Positions 56,987 to 64,000 of a stretch of 64,000 nt of DNA are shown in pieces. Location: contig NZ_SNXB01000004.1 in assembly GCF_004362055.1 (NCBI RefSeq), forward strand, positions 186,001 through 250,000, written 5' to 3'. Every line of letters begins with the position of its first letter. Positions within the stretch are counted from its first letter, which is position 1. Below the pieces are notes generated by a model that saw only the letters and a program-made list of their open reading frames with translations, made no database searches and was not told the origin of the DNA. The DNA comes from Flavobacterium sp. 245 (lineage in GTDB: Bacteria; Bacteroidota; Bacteroidia; Flavobacteriales; Flavobacteriaceae). The position numbers and the translations under genes were made by a program.

Positions 56987-58489
56987 TTATTTCCAATCTG
57001 GCATTGATGCATTTTCAAATAATGTAGTTCTTGAGCTAGTTGTCGTACCGCCAGTTCCTGTAGTAACAGTTGTATTTGCGGTCTGAATATTCTTGGCTGA
57101 TAAACCATCATTAGAAGTGTTGACAAAAATCACCTTTGCTTCATTTGGTGAAAACTTAACGTCTAAATCGTTAAAACCATTTTCCTTTTGAGTATCTAAT
57201 TCTGCAGATGTATTTGTTGCCACAGTGTAAATAAATATTCGGGAATCTAATCGTCTGTAAGTTGCATTTTCAAATCCGGAGACATCTCGGGTATATACAA
57301 CTCTCCTATTGTCAATAGAAATATCTATTCCGCTTGCTCCTCCGGTCACGCCAGAAAGCACTGTATATAAAACATTTCCACTCAAGTCTATTGCATAAAT
57401 TTCGACGCTGTATCCTGAAACATCATTTACTTTTAAGATAATCTGACTTCCGTCGCGGCTCCATTCACATTCTGAAATAAATTTGCCATTTGGCGTTTTA
57501 AACAGCTGTACTAATCCTGATCCATCAGAATCAATACGATAGAGTTTGTCAAAATTTGGATAAATAATCTGTTTTCCGTTTGTGCTCCATGCATAACTAA
57601 CATTATCCATATTAAAGCCGGCTATAGGGACAAAATTTGTTATTTTTTTGACATCTGTACCATCTGGATTCATACTGAAAATTTGATTTAAAGATCCATC
57701 AGAACTGATATAGGCAATTCTGTTGATGCTTAAATTTTTTCGTGGTCTGTAGCTATTGACTTCAGCAGAAGACAATTGAACTTCATTTCCGGCATCATCT
57801 GCTGTAAAAATCACATTGTTATTTTTTATTTTCTTAACATACATGTATCTCGGATTTGGGAAAGCCAATGTTGTAAACGAATTTGTTACACTATTTATAG
57901 GCTTATTAATTCCGTCATCCACAGTTACCTGCCAATAATATTTGGTACTAAAACTTAAATCTTTAATAGCTAAAGTTGTAGTTTTAAGATCAGAATAGGT
58001 TTTGACTTCATCAGTAGTTCCGTTTTTCACGGTCACTGTGTAAGTAAGCGGATCTCCTTCTGGATCTTTTGCAGTCCAAGTTAAATTTAAACTTAACGCC
58101 TGACCAACAGCATTATCTGCAGGAGCCGTAAGTACCGGAACTTCTGGCGGTTTATTCGTAGCAGTTGACACTTCTAACTCAAAAATAAGTTCTATTTCAA
58201 TATCTTTTTCAATTGTAGCGGGCACAAATCTGGCTATAAAACCATCTTTTTGAGCCTGAAAAGCATATTTACCCGACGTTACTTTATCAATTTTAAAGTA
58301 TCCATCTTTATCCGTATAAACAGTGCTTGTTGTGGGGTTTGAAGACACACGGGCATTTTCGATTCCTTTGTAGGTTCGAACATCAACAACTCTTCCTTTT
58401 ATAGATCCCGTTCCTGCTACGTCAAGTTGTTCTTCACTACAAGAAATTAAAAGAATAAAGCACGCTAAAATTTTTAATCCTATTTTCAT
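56987..58489 (-). CDS. Curli-operon lipoprotein with CarboxypepD-reg, FN3 and TolB-type propeller domains
   Basis: A lipoprotein signal ends in LISC (Cys17). A carboxypeptidase-regulatory domain at about 27-108 (GSIKGRVVDVRTYKGIENAR) is followed by a fibronectin III domain at about 114-208 (PEVPVLTAPADNAVGQ, STKYYWQVTVDDGINKP) and a TolB/WD40-like propeller from about 225 to 470 (IYRIDSDGSGLVQLF-like, SRDGSQIILKVND). It is the last gene of the csg operon, 73 bases after csgG. No curli protein of this type is known in E. coli; a cell-surface adaptor or assembly role is inferred from the operon. Confidence 0.85.
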   Translation of the reverse strand: MKIGLKILACFILLISCSEEQLDVAGTGSIKGRVVDVRTYKGIENARVSSNPTTSTVYTDKDGYFKIDKVTSGKYAFQAQKDGFIARFVPATIEKDIEIELIFELEVSTATNKPPEVPVLTAPADNAVGQALSLNLTWTAKDPEGDPLTYTVTVKNGTTDEVKTYSDLKTTTLAIKDLSFSTKYYWQVTVDDGINKPINSVTNSFTTLAFPNPRYMYVKKIKNNNVIFTADDAGNEVQLSSAEVNSYRPRKNLSINRIAYISSDGSLNQIFSMNPDGTDVKKITNFVPIAGFNMDNVSYAWSTNGKQIIYPNFDKLYRIDSDGSGLVQLFKTPNGKFISECEWSRDGSQIILKVNDVSGYSVEIYAIDLSGNVLYTVLSGVTGGASGIDISIDNRRVVYTRDVSGFENATYRRLDSRIFIYTVATNTSAELDTQKENGFNDLDVKFSPNEAKVIFVNTSNDGLSAKNIQTANTTVTTGTGGTTTSSRTTLFENASMPDWK

Positions 58490-58562
58490 TTGAGACTGAA
58501 TTTTATTAAACTTATATTGAACTAAATCCTTTAATCATTAGTTATTAAAGATTAAAAGCTGC

Positions 58563-59939
58563 TTATTTTTTCTTGTAATTGAGGTTTTTAGGAAAATAAT
58601 ATGTCATTCCAAAACCAAACCGGTAGAAATAATCGTCCCGGACTCCGGCTATCTTATGATCGACATTATCACTGAAGGCGGCATTAAATTCGCCGTATAA
58701 TTTGAGTCCAACATGTGGTGATACAAGATATTCGACTCCTGCTCCAGCCTGAACTTTGGCATGAAAGTTTTCACGATGATGATCGAATTCGAATCCTGTT
58801 CCAGCAAAAACAAAAGGAGTAAATACGTCCCGGGGCAATACGATGCATTCTACATTTAAATCTAAAGACAGATAACCATAATCCATATAATTTTTATTTG
58901 CTACCTGAAAAGCATTTGATGAAGCACTAAGGTTAAATGTTGGCGAGAAAAAGAACTTCAATGCTCCTCTTATCATGGGCATAGGTTTCGGATTTGGGTA
59001 ATCGCCTTGCATTAGGGTTGTTCCTCCTACAACTTCAATTCCAAATCGTGCTCGTCTGTTTTCGCTTAAATTTCTGTCATATAACTGTGCTAAATCGGCA
59101 TCGCTTTTTTCTTTATCGTATTCGGCAACAAAATCGTCTATTTGCTTTTGTGGTGCATTTACTTCCCAAAGCTTATCTTTGATTCCATCTACGATAAGAC
59201 CTTCAACCGCTTTTTCAATTGCTTCTGTAACGGCCATCTGAATTGGTTCGTTTCGAGTAAAACCAGTTTCAACTTCCAGAAGTCGGTTTAAATTAACATA
59301 TCTAAATAAACTTGCGTCAATACTTTGCGATAAAATAGTTTTAGAAACGTAAACGGTATTTAAAATTTTTCCGTTTGAAGTAGAAACTAATCTCAAATAA
59401 ACGGTAACGCGGTCTTGTCTATATTGTGTTGAGCCTCCAGCTCCAAAATACCTAGCTCCAAAACCACCTGTAATAATATTGGTGTCATAAGAAATAATTC
59501 CTCCTTCGAGCAGAACTCCTGCAAACAAAAGAGGTGTCAAGACTGCCTCATTCGGTTCTGTTTTTGATGCATATTCCTGACGCGTTGAACGAATAATATT
59601 TCGCTCATTCAAAAGGTTTCCTAGATTTTCACGTTCAATAGGTATAAACCATTTTGAATCCTGAAGTGCTTTAATCAAAATTGATGTTGCTCCTTGTGTA
59701 ACAGCGGTACTAAAGGTGCTCCCTAATTCGGTAGGTTTATATTGACCCGTCTGGTCTTTAAATTTATATACACCTACAACTACCTGTTCTTTTGGTTTTG
59801 GCATGTCTACCAATTTAGCAGTTGCGGGAGTATTTTCTCCATAAACCGCTTTCTGTACCCCAGTGGGCTGATTAAAATATGCTCCACATCCTGAGAATAG
59901 GCAAATTAATAAAAATAGAAAAAGGGGACTTTTATTCAT
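58563..59939 (-). CDS. csgG: CsgG-type curli secretion channel with extra C-terminal barrel-like domain
   Basis: A lipoprotein signal (FSGCGAYF, Cys19) begins a CsgG core at about 30-270: VVVGVYKFKDQTGQYKP, FIPIERENLGNLLNERNII, AGVLLEGGIISYDTN, QYRQDRVTVYLRLVSTSNGK and VETGFTRNEPIQMAVTEAIE. CsgG forms the outer-membrane pore for curlin. E. coli CsgG ends near 277 residues; this one has about 155 more (GIEVVGGTTLMQGDYPNPKP to FYRFGFGMTYYFPKN), with the alternating pattern and aromatic end of an OmpA-type beta barrel. That extension is unusual against E. coli. Confidence 0.92.
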   Translation of the reverse strand: MNKSPLFLFLLICLFSGCGAYFNQPTGVQKAVYGENTPATAKLVDMPKPKEQVVVGVYKFKDQTGQYKPTELGSTFSTAVTQGATSILIKALQDSKWFIPIERENLGNLLNERNIIRSTRQEYASKTEPNEAVLTPLLFAGVLLEGGIISYDTNIITGGFGARYFGAGGSTQYRQDRVTVYLRLVSTSNGKILNTVYVSKTILSQSIDASLFRYVNLNRLLEVETGFTRNEPIQMAVTEAIEKAVEGLIVDGIKDKLWEVNAPQKQIDDFVAEYDKEKSDADLAQLYDRNLSENRRARFGIEVVGGTTLMQGDYPNPKPMPMIRGALKFFFSPTFNLSASSNAFQVANKNYMDYGYLSLDLNVECIVLPRDVFTPFVFAGTGFEFDHHRENFHAKVQAGAGVEYLVSPHVGLKLYGEFNAAFSDNVDHKIAGVRDDYFYRFGFGMTYYFPKNLNYKKK

Positions 59940-59992
59940 AATCTTAATTATTTACAATACTACATGAACCTAACTGTCTCTAAATTATAATC

Positions 59993-60457
59993 TTATTGGC
60001 CTGGCAAAATTACTTGTGTCTGCTCGCCAGTATCTGTATCAAGTACATCGACCACTAATCCTAAATTAGAACGGTAAATATCAATTGATAAAGTTCCAAA
60101 TACATAAGTGCCCGGAGAAAGCTGACCTGTACCAGTTCCTGTACCGGTTCCTGTTCCCGTACCAGTTCCAGTACCTCCAGTGCTGGTTCCAAATTGATTA
60201 TCAAATAAGGAATTTGAAAGTTTGTTCAGCAATTGATTGTTTAAATTGCTTTTGAAACGCTCCAAATCAGTCTGTTGCTTATAAGCATTGGAATTATCTT
60301 CCTTATAATCATTTTGAGCCTGAGCTGAGCTTAAGAGCCAAGGATAATTGAAAGTCTCTCCTCCAAAATTTGGATTTGCCGGTTTATACGCTAAGTTTTG
60401 TGCTATTGATACAGTAGCAAAACCAAATAAGCAAACGAGTAACGCTATAGTTTTCAT
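59993..60457 (-). CDS. csgF: CsgF-type curli assembly factor with Gly-Thr linker
   Basis: A signal peptide (about 1-19) and the CsgF start LAYKPANPNFGGETFNYPWL, SSAQAQNDYKE match the pore-binding N-terminal region of CsgF. The C-terminal domain (PGTYVFGTLSIDIYRSNLGL, VVDVLDTDTGEQTQVILPGQ) is the other conserved block. They are joined by eight Gly-Thr dipeptides encoded by a minisatellite (60127-60178). CsgF links the CsgB nucleator to the CsgG pore. It is 53 bases before csgG. Confidence 0.9.
   Translation of the reverse strand: MKTIALLVCLFGFATVSIAQNLAYKPANPNFGGETFNYPWLLSSAQAQNDYKEDNSNAYKQQTDLERFKSNLNNQLLNKLSNSLFDNQFGTSTGGTGTGTGTGTGTGTGTGQLSPGTYVFGTLSIDIYRSNLGLVVDVLDTDTGEQTQVILPGQ
60127..60178 (-). 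repeat. In-frame minisatellite coding Gly-Thr repeats in csgF
   Basis: About eight 6-base GGNACN units, many in 12-base doublets, give Gly-Thr repeats within the coding sequence. Units keep the frame, so copy-number changes would vary linker length without a frameshift. Confidence 0.75.
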
Positions 60458-60529
60458 ATAGATACTTTTTTATATTTTGAACATTAAATAGTAAACTCTT
60501 TATCGAAAAAAGACTCTCAATTATAATTT

Positions 60530-61264
60530 TTAATATTGAGTAATCATTTTATTTTGCTTTTCCTGATTTTTAAAATACTTGAATAATTTTGAAGCGGCTG
60601 ACTCTGCCATGTATTTTAAAAAATCTTCTTCAGGACGTGAAATAAACTCCTCTATAATATCACTGTCAACTAATATTGTAATTTTTGTTGTGCGTCCAAA
60701 AGTCAATTCTTCCTGAACGGTTACAATTTTAATAGTATGAACTTTTAGTTTAGAATATTGCGCATAAAACATATCATAAAAATCATTTCCTAATTTTGTT
60801 TTGGTATCATTGGCCACAATTCCAACCATTTCGATACCATCAACAGGAACAGATTTTCCTTCGTCTGATTCTGTTTCTTCATTAAAAACAATTCGGTCTT
60901 TGCCTATTATGGCATTGCTCTCATCATAAATCAACAACATTACAATTACTTCATCCTGTTTGGTATAATTTACCTGCGTTTTGGACAATTCTATTCTTTG
61001 AAGAGGTTCTAATGTTGCTCTTCCGTCTTGAGCATTTGTTGATTTGTTTGAATTTGATTTGTTTTTCTTGAATACACTTAGTTTATATGAAATATTCTTA
61101 AACTCTGATTTTAAATTTTCTACAGTTCCGGTTATGAACAACATATTTTCTATTTCCTTAACTTCTATTTTCGCTTTTACCTCTTTGTAAACGGCCTGCG
61201 AAAATCCATTTTCAGAAAAAAATAGTAAAAAAACTGCAACAATTATGTTTAAATACCTTTTCAT
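60530..61264 (-). CDS. csgE: CsgE-type curli factor with N-terminal CsgH-like domain
   Basis: Residues about 145-235 match CsgE: TKLGNDFYDMFYAQYSKL, FGRTTKITILVDSDIIEEFI and SRPEEDFLKYMAESAASKLF; E. coli CsgE has the same order. CsgE targets curlin to the CsgG pore. Before it, residues about 24-125 form an extra beta-rich domain (IEVKEIENMLFITGTVENL, KLSVFKKNKSNSNKSTNAQ, LEPLQRIELSKTQVNYTKQD) that resembles CsgH, an inhibitor of curlin aggregation. The CsgH match is by pattern only. It overlaps neither neighbour and starts 4 bases after the csgB-like gene. Confidence 0.88.
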   Translation of the reverse strand: MKRYLNIIVAVFLLFFSENGFSQAVYKEVKAKIEVKEIENMLFITGTVENLKSEFKNISYKLSVFKKNKSNSNKSTNAQDGRATLEPLQRIELSKTQVNYTKQDEVIVMLLIYDESNAIIGKDRIVFNEETESDEGKSVPVDGIEMVGIVANDTKTKLGNDFYDMFYAQYSKLKVHTIKIVTVQEELTFGRTTKITILVDSDIIEEFISRPEEDFLKYMAESAASKLFKYFKNQEKQNKMITQY

Positions 61265-61268
61265 AATC

Positions 61269-61754
61269 TTATCGATTGAATACGTAAATTATTCCAGAAT
61301 TTCCAGACTGATTAATGATCATATCTCTTGATATCGAATTTGATCCAGTACTAAAAATCGTTAAATTATTGCCTTCTTGATTGACTTTCATTTGTTCAGC
61401 TCCCCGAGAGTATAATGAAACATCACTTATATAATTGTTGTTGCCTGACTGTATGTAGGATTGGTTTACTTCGTCTGCTTTTTTGTAGACATTCATGTAG
61501 TTATTGTTACCAGTTTGCTGTGCAGTTACATTAGCATTATTACTGATGATGGTTAAATTGGCTTGATTGTAATTTCCAATTTGTGCAATTTTGACTATAT
61601 TATGACTTATAATATATTGATTTGTATTCTGGTTTTGATTGCGGCTGTTTGTTTCATTAAAGGCCAAAACATAATCATTTACATTCCCGTCAATAGATTG
61701 CGAGAACATATTTCCAATACTTAGAAACAAAATGATTATTACAATACCTTTCAT
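61269..61754 (-). CDS. Curlin-repeat protein, probable CsgB-type minor subunit
   Basis: A signal peptide (about 1-18) and several curlin-like repeats follow: IAQIGNYNQANLTII, TAQQTGNNNYMNVYK, SYIQSGNNNYISDVS and MKVNQEGNNLTIFS, ending INQSGNSGIIYVFNR. The first 40 residues after the signal are Asn/Gln-rich. The repeats are less regular than those of the CsgA-like neighbour and the C-terminus is charged, which suits a nucleator or minor subunit. It is 4 bases before csgE, so translation may be coupled. Confidence 0.85.
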   Translation of the reverse strand: MKGIVIIILFLSIGNMFSQSIDGNVNDYVLAFNETNSRNQNQNTNQYIISHNIVKIAQIGNYNQANLTIISNNANVTAQQTGNNNYMNVYKKADEVNQSYIQSGNNNYISDVSLYSRGAEQMKVNQEGNNLTIFSTGSNSISRDMIINQSGNSGIIYVFNR

Positions 61755-61765
61755 AATATTTTAAA

Positions 61766-61807
61766 TAATAAAAAAAGGAAGAACTGATATATCTAGTTCT
61801 TCCTTTT
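61766..61807 (-). terminator. Hairpin between csgA- and csgB-like genes
   Basis: Perfect 13-bp stem (AAAAGGAAGAACT/AGTTCTTCCTTTT) around a 9-base loop, followed on the minus strand by a T run. It is a candidate partial terminator, which would give more csgA message than downstream message. Confidence 0.8.
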
Positions 61808-61818
61808 CTTGGTTTTTT

Positions 61819-62436
61819 TTAGTTTGCCTGTAGTACTACGCTGCCATTTAAGAACCCAGCTTGAGTAACAGTACTAACATTTCCCCATCCTAATTGTGCT
61901 GTCAAAGCATAGTTAGCAACTCCGTATTGATCAATACTAGAAGAGTTTCCAATTCCAAGTTGAATTGTTGTAGCTGAATTGAATAATCCTTCTTGATTAG
62001 TTTCAGATTCGTTGCCCCATCCAAATTGATAAGCTGTAGCATCGTTGCCCCAACCTACTTGAGTTGCACTAGAGCTATTAAAGAATCCGATTTGTGTTAG
62101 ATCAGCATCATTGCCAATTCCAAATTGGAAAACTGTAGCACTATTTCCTAATAGTGGACCTTGGTCAATATCAGAAGTATTTCCAAATCCGATTTGTGTA
62201 ACTGAAGCAGAGTTTGCAATACCTAATTGATCAATAGTTGATGTATTATCAACACCGATTTGAAGAACAGTTGCAGAATTTAAAATACCATCTTGGTTAA
62301 CATCTGAATCATTTGATCCAACTTGAACAACTAATGCCCCATTTAATAAACCTGTTTGGTCTACATTACTAGTGTTTTGCGCAATTGCGACACCTACAAA
62401 TAGCATCGCGGAGATGCTTAGAATTACTTTTTTCAT
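61819..62436 (-). CDS. Major curlin, CsgA-like amyloid subunit
   Basis: A signal peptide (MKKVILSISAMLFVGVAIAQ) precedes a chain built wholly of 11-residue half repeats of the form xxxxxQxGxxN: SATVLQIGVDN, TSTIDQLGIAN, SASVTQIGFGN, DATAYQFGWGN. I count 16 full units and a final partial GSVVLQAN. One unit (TSDIDQGPLLGN) is 12 residues. Curlin repeats stack as a beta-helix that polymerises as amyloid outside the cell. It is the first gene of the operon, behind the promoter and LytTR-like sites. Confidence 0.93.
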   Translation of the reverse strand: MKKVILSISAMLFVGVAIAQNTSNVDQTGLLNGALVVQVGSNDSDVNQDGILNSATVLQIGVDNTSTIDQLGIANSASVTQIGFGNTSDIDQGPLLGNSATVFQFGIGNDADLTQIGFFNSSSATQVGWGNDATAYQFGWGNESETNQEGLFNSATTIQLGIGNSSSIDQYGVANYALTAQLGWGNVSTVTQAGFLNGSVVLQAN

Positions 62437-62562
62437 AATAAATATATTTAATTGGTTATTAATACAAATTATTATGCAGGTTGTAATTTGGGGATGCGAA
62501 ATTTGGGTGGGTTAGAAATAAAATTAAGGCTTAAAATTGCACTTATTTCTTGATTTCTTTTT

Positions 62563-62590
62563 CAAAATTAGGAAACTTATCGAAAATCAA
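62563..62590 (-). promoter_or_regulatory. Promoter of the curli operon
   Basis: On the minus strand TTG (62588-62590, in GTTTTGA), a 17-base spacer, then TAATTTTG (62563-62570), a full match to the TAnnTTTG type. The predicted leader is about 120 bases. Confidence 0.6.
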
Positions 62591-62631
62591 AACAGGTATA
62601 AATACGTATTTTACAAGAACTTAACGTGTTT

Positions 62632-62664
62632 TCGATGAACTGTGAAACTATCTCGATGAACTGC
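62632..62664 (-). promoter_or_regulatory. Direct repeats fitting a LytTR-regulator site upstream of csgA
   Basis: TCGATGAACTG occurs at 62632-62642 and 62653-62663, an offset of exactly 21 bases. On the minus strand these contain ACAGTTCAT and GCAGTTCAT, 9 bases each with 12 between. The first matches every position and the second all but the first of the LytTR consensus [TA][AC][CA]GTTN[AG][TG]. They end 42 bases upstream of the -33 box, a normal activator position. Confidence 0.6.
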
Positions 62665-62778
62665 CGTTTTTGATTTTTTACTTAGTAAGAAAATACTTAT
62701 TTCTTTAAATTTATTTACATTTACAGCTAAACAGACGTTAAAAAAAAGTTATAAAAGCACTTATTTTAACATATTCAC

Positions 62779-62810
62779 AAAAAAAGCCTGTCTTTTTTAA
62801 GACAGGCTTT
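62779..62810 (-). terminator. Terminator of glutamine synthetase III
   Basis: Stem AAAGCCTGTCTT/AAGACAGGCTTT, followed on the minus strand by a T run. Confidence 0.9.
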
Positions 62811-62830
62811 AACTAAATGTTTGGTAAACG

Positions 62831-64000
62831 TTATTTCGTAAACAGCAATTCTCTGTATTTTGTTAATGTCCAGTTTTCATCATCTACTAATAATTCTAAT
62901 TTATCGCAGTGATTTCTAATATCTTCAAAATAAGGTTTTACTTTATTGCAATAAGCCTCTGCCATTTTTTGAGCATCAGTCAATTGATTAGCTTTCTTTC
63001 TTTCATTTGTCATCGCCAATACTTTAGAATTGATTCCTTCAATATGACCTGAGATTTCTTTAATTAAAGTAATTTGCTCTTTTGCAATCGTTTCAAATTC
63101 TTTTCCAAAGATTTCTTTTAAGCCTTTGACATTTTCAATTAAAGTATTCTGATAGCGAATTGCTGTCGGAATAACATGATTTCTAGCAATATCTCCTAAA
63201 ACCCTTCCTTCAATCTGGATTTTCTTGGTATATTCTTCTAATTCAATTTCGTAGCGTGCTTCTGCTTCGACGTGATTAAAGATTCCCAATTCTTCAAATA
63301 AATCCAAAGCTTGTTTTGAAACTTTAGCTTTAATGGCTTCTGGAGTTGTTTTAAAATTACTTAAACCTCTTTTCGCTGCTTCTTTTTCCCATGCTTCGCT
63401 GTATCCGTCACCTTCAAAAAGAATCTTTTTTGATTGTTTGATGTATTCTCTTAAAACATTAAAAATAGCATCATCTTTTTTCATGTCTTTCGAATCGATA
63501 AGATTCTCTACTTCATTTTTAAAATCCTTTAACTGTTTTGCAACAATGGCATTAAGCGTTGTCATGGCATTCGAACAGTTTGCGTTTGAACCAACTGCTC
63601 TAAACTCGAATTTATTTCCTGTAAAGGCAAAAGGCGATGTTCTGTTTCTGTCTGTATTATCTAAAAGAACGTCTGGAATTTTTCCGACAACATTCAATTT
63701 AAGATCTGTTTTTTCTTCTGGAGATAATTTACCTGTAGTAACACTTTCCAATTCAGACAAAACTTTAGTTAATTGCGCTCCAATAAAAACAGAAATGATT
63801 GCAGGTGGTGCTTCATTTGCTCCTAACCTGTGATCATTACTTGCAGTTGCAATAGAAGCTCTTAATAGAGTTTCGTAATCGTTAACCGCTTTTATTGTAT
63901 TAATAAAGAAAGTCAAAAACTGTAAATTACTCATTGGTGTTTTACTCGGACTCAATAAGTTAACTCCTGTATCTGTAGCCAACGACCAGTTATTGTGTTT
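62831..64000 (-). CDS. glnA: Glutamine synthetase type III, 5' part beyond window
   Basis: The final 390 residues of a GSIII enzyme (full length about 730). The open frame runs past the right edge as KHNNWSLATDTGVNLLSP. Conserved blocks follow: ASIATASNDHRLGANEAPPA, LDNTDRNRTSPFAFTGNKFE, FRAVGSNANCSNAMTTLNAI and IEGRVLGDIARNHVIPTAIR. It makes glutamine from glutamate, ammonia and ATP. The C-terminal coiled region is typical of GSIII. The terminator lies 20 bases after the stop. Confidence 0.96.
   Translation of the reverse strand, partial: KHNNWSLATDTGVNLLSPSKTPMSNLQFLTFFINTIKAVNDYETLLRASIATASNDHRLGANEAPPAIISVFIGAQLTKVLSELESVTTGKLSPEEKTDLKLNVVGKIPDVLLDNTDRNRTSPFAFTGNKFEFRAVGSNANCSNAMTTLNAIVAKQLKDFKNEVENLIDSKDMKKDDAIFNVLREYIKQSKKILFEGDGYSEAWEKEAAKRGLSNFKTTPEAIKAKVSKQALDLFEELGIFNHVEAEARYEIELEEYTKKIQIEGRVLGDIARNHVIPTAIRYQNTLIENVKGLKEIFGKEFETIAKEQITLIKEISGHIEGINSKVLAMTNERKKANQLTDAQKMAEAYCNKVKPYFEDIRNHCDKLELLVDDENWTLTKYRELLFTK

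Larger units (their letters stand above)
62437..62830. other. 394-base spacer with curli promoter and glnA terminator
   Basis: Contains the csg promoter, the LytTR-like direct repeats and the glutamine synthetase terminator (listed separately). The 120-base leader before csgA has no other feature that I could see. Confidence 0.7.

Noticed and set aside
63333..63833. 166-codon plus-strand frame
   Set aside because: Antisense to the glutamine synthetase gene, whose conserved motifs prove the other strand codes.

Overview
This 64 kb window is AT-rich Bacteroidota chromosome, almost certainly Flavobacterium. The evidence is GldI, SusC/SusD, a secreted protease ending in a type IX secretion-like motif (FPNPAKTTISF), the divergent Bacteroidota PurM, glutamine synthetase III, and promoter elements of the TAnnTTTG type. 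No rRNA, tRNA, prophage, insertion sequence or CRISPR was seen. The first and last genes run off the window.

Layout. 1-11 kb: a truncated S8 protease, mnmA, a secreted dikinase-like protein with the domain order of glucan water dikinase, a DUF4956 membrane protein, a MORN-type secreted protein, a fasciclin lipoprotein, then yidC and pyrG. 11-30 kb: a glycan locus. A minus-strand catabolic block (GHMP kinase, sugar nucleotidyltransferase, FHS-type MFS permease, NagB fused to a PIG-L deacetylase domain) faces a LacI-type regulator; beyond it lie a CBM9-like protein and a plus-strand operon of SusC, SusD, DUF5077/DUF3472 lipoprotein, GH109 and GH35. The same paired palindromic operator, with the same promoter geometry, precedes the kinase operon and susC, so the regulator probably controls both halves. 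The enzymes suggest a Gal/GalNAc glycan; the intracellular route is inferred.

30-56 kb: housekeeping and envelope genes: OsmC, two LysM proteins, guaA, CbpA/CbpM, a Rid protein, a probable CLC-F fluoride exporter, NrnA, GldI with two cyclophilin-FKBP foldases, EamA, DoxX-like, AqpZ, GlsB, a sterol desaturase-family protein, DUF2805, M61 peptidase, GH92 mannosidase, GNAT and PurM. The spacers hold many kinds of inverted or tandem repeat.

56-62.7 kb: a six-gene curli operon on the minus strand: CsgA-like, CsgB-like, CsgE with an N-terminal CsgH-like extension, CsgF, CsgG with a C-terminal barrel-like domain, and a lipoprotein with FN3 and propeller domains. A good promoter lies upstream with two direct repeats 21 bp apart that fit the LytTR-regulator consensus, and a hairpin separates csgA from the rest. 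Glutamine synthetase III starts beyond the right edge.

All calls come from reading the sequence; no database search was run.
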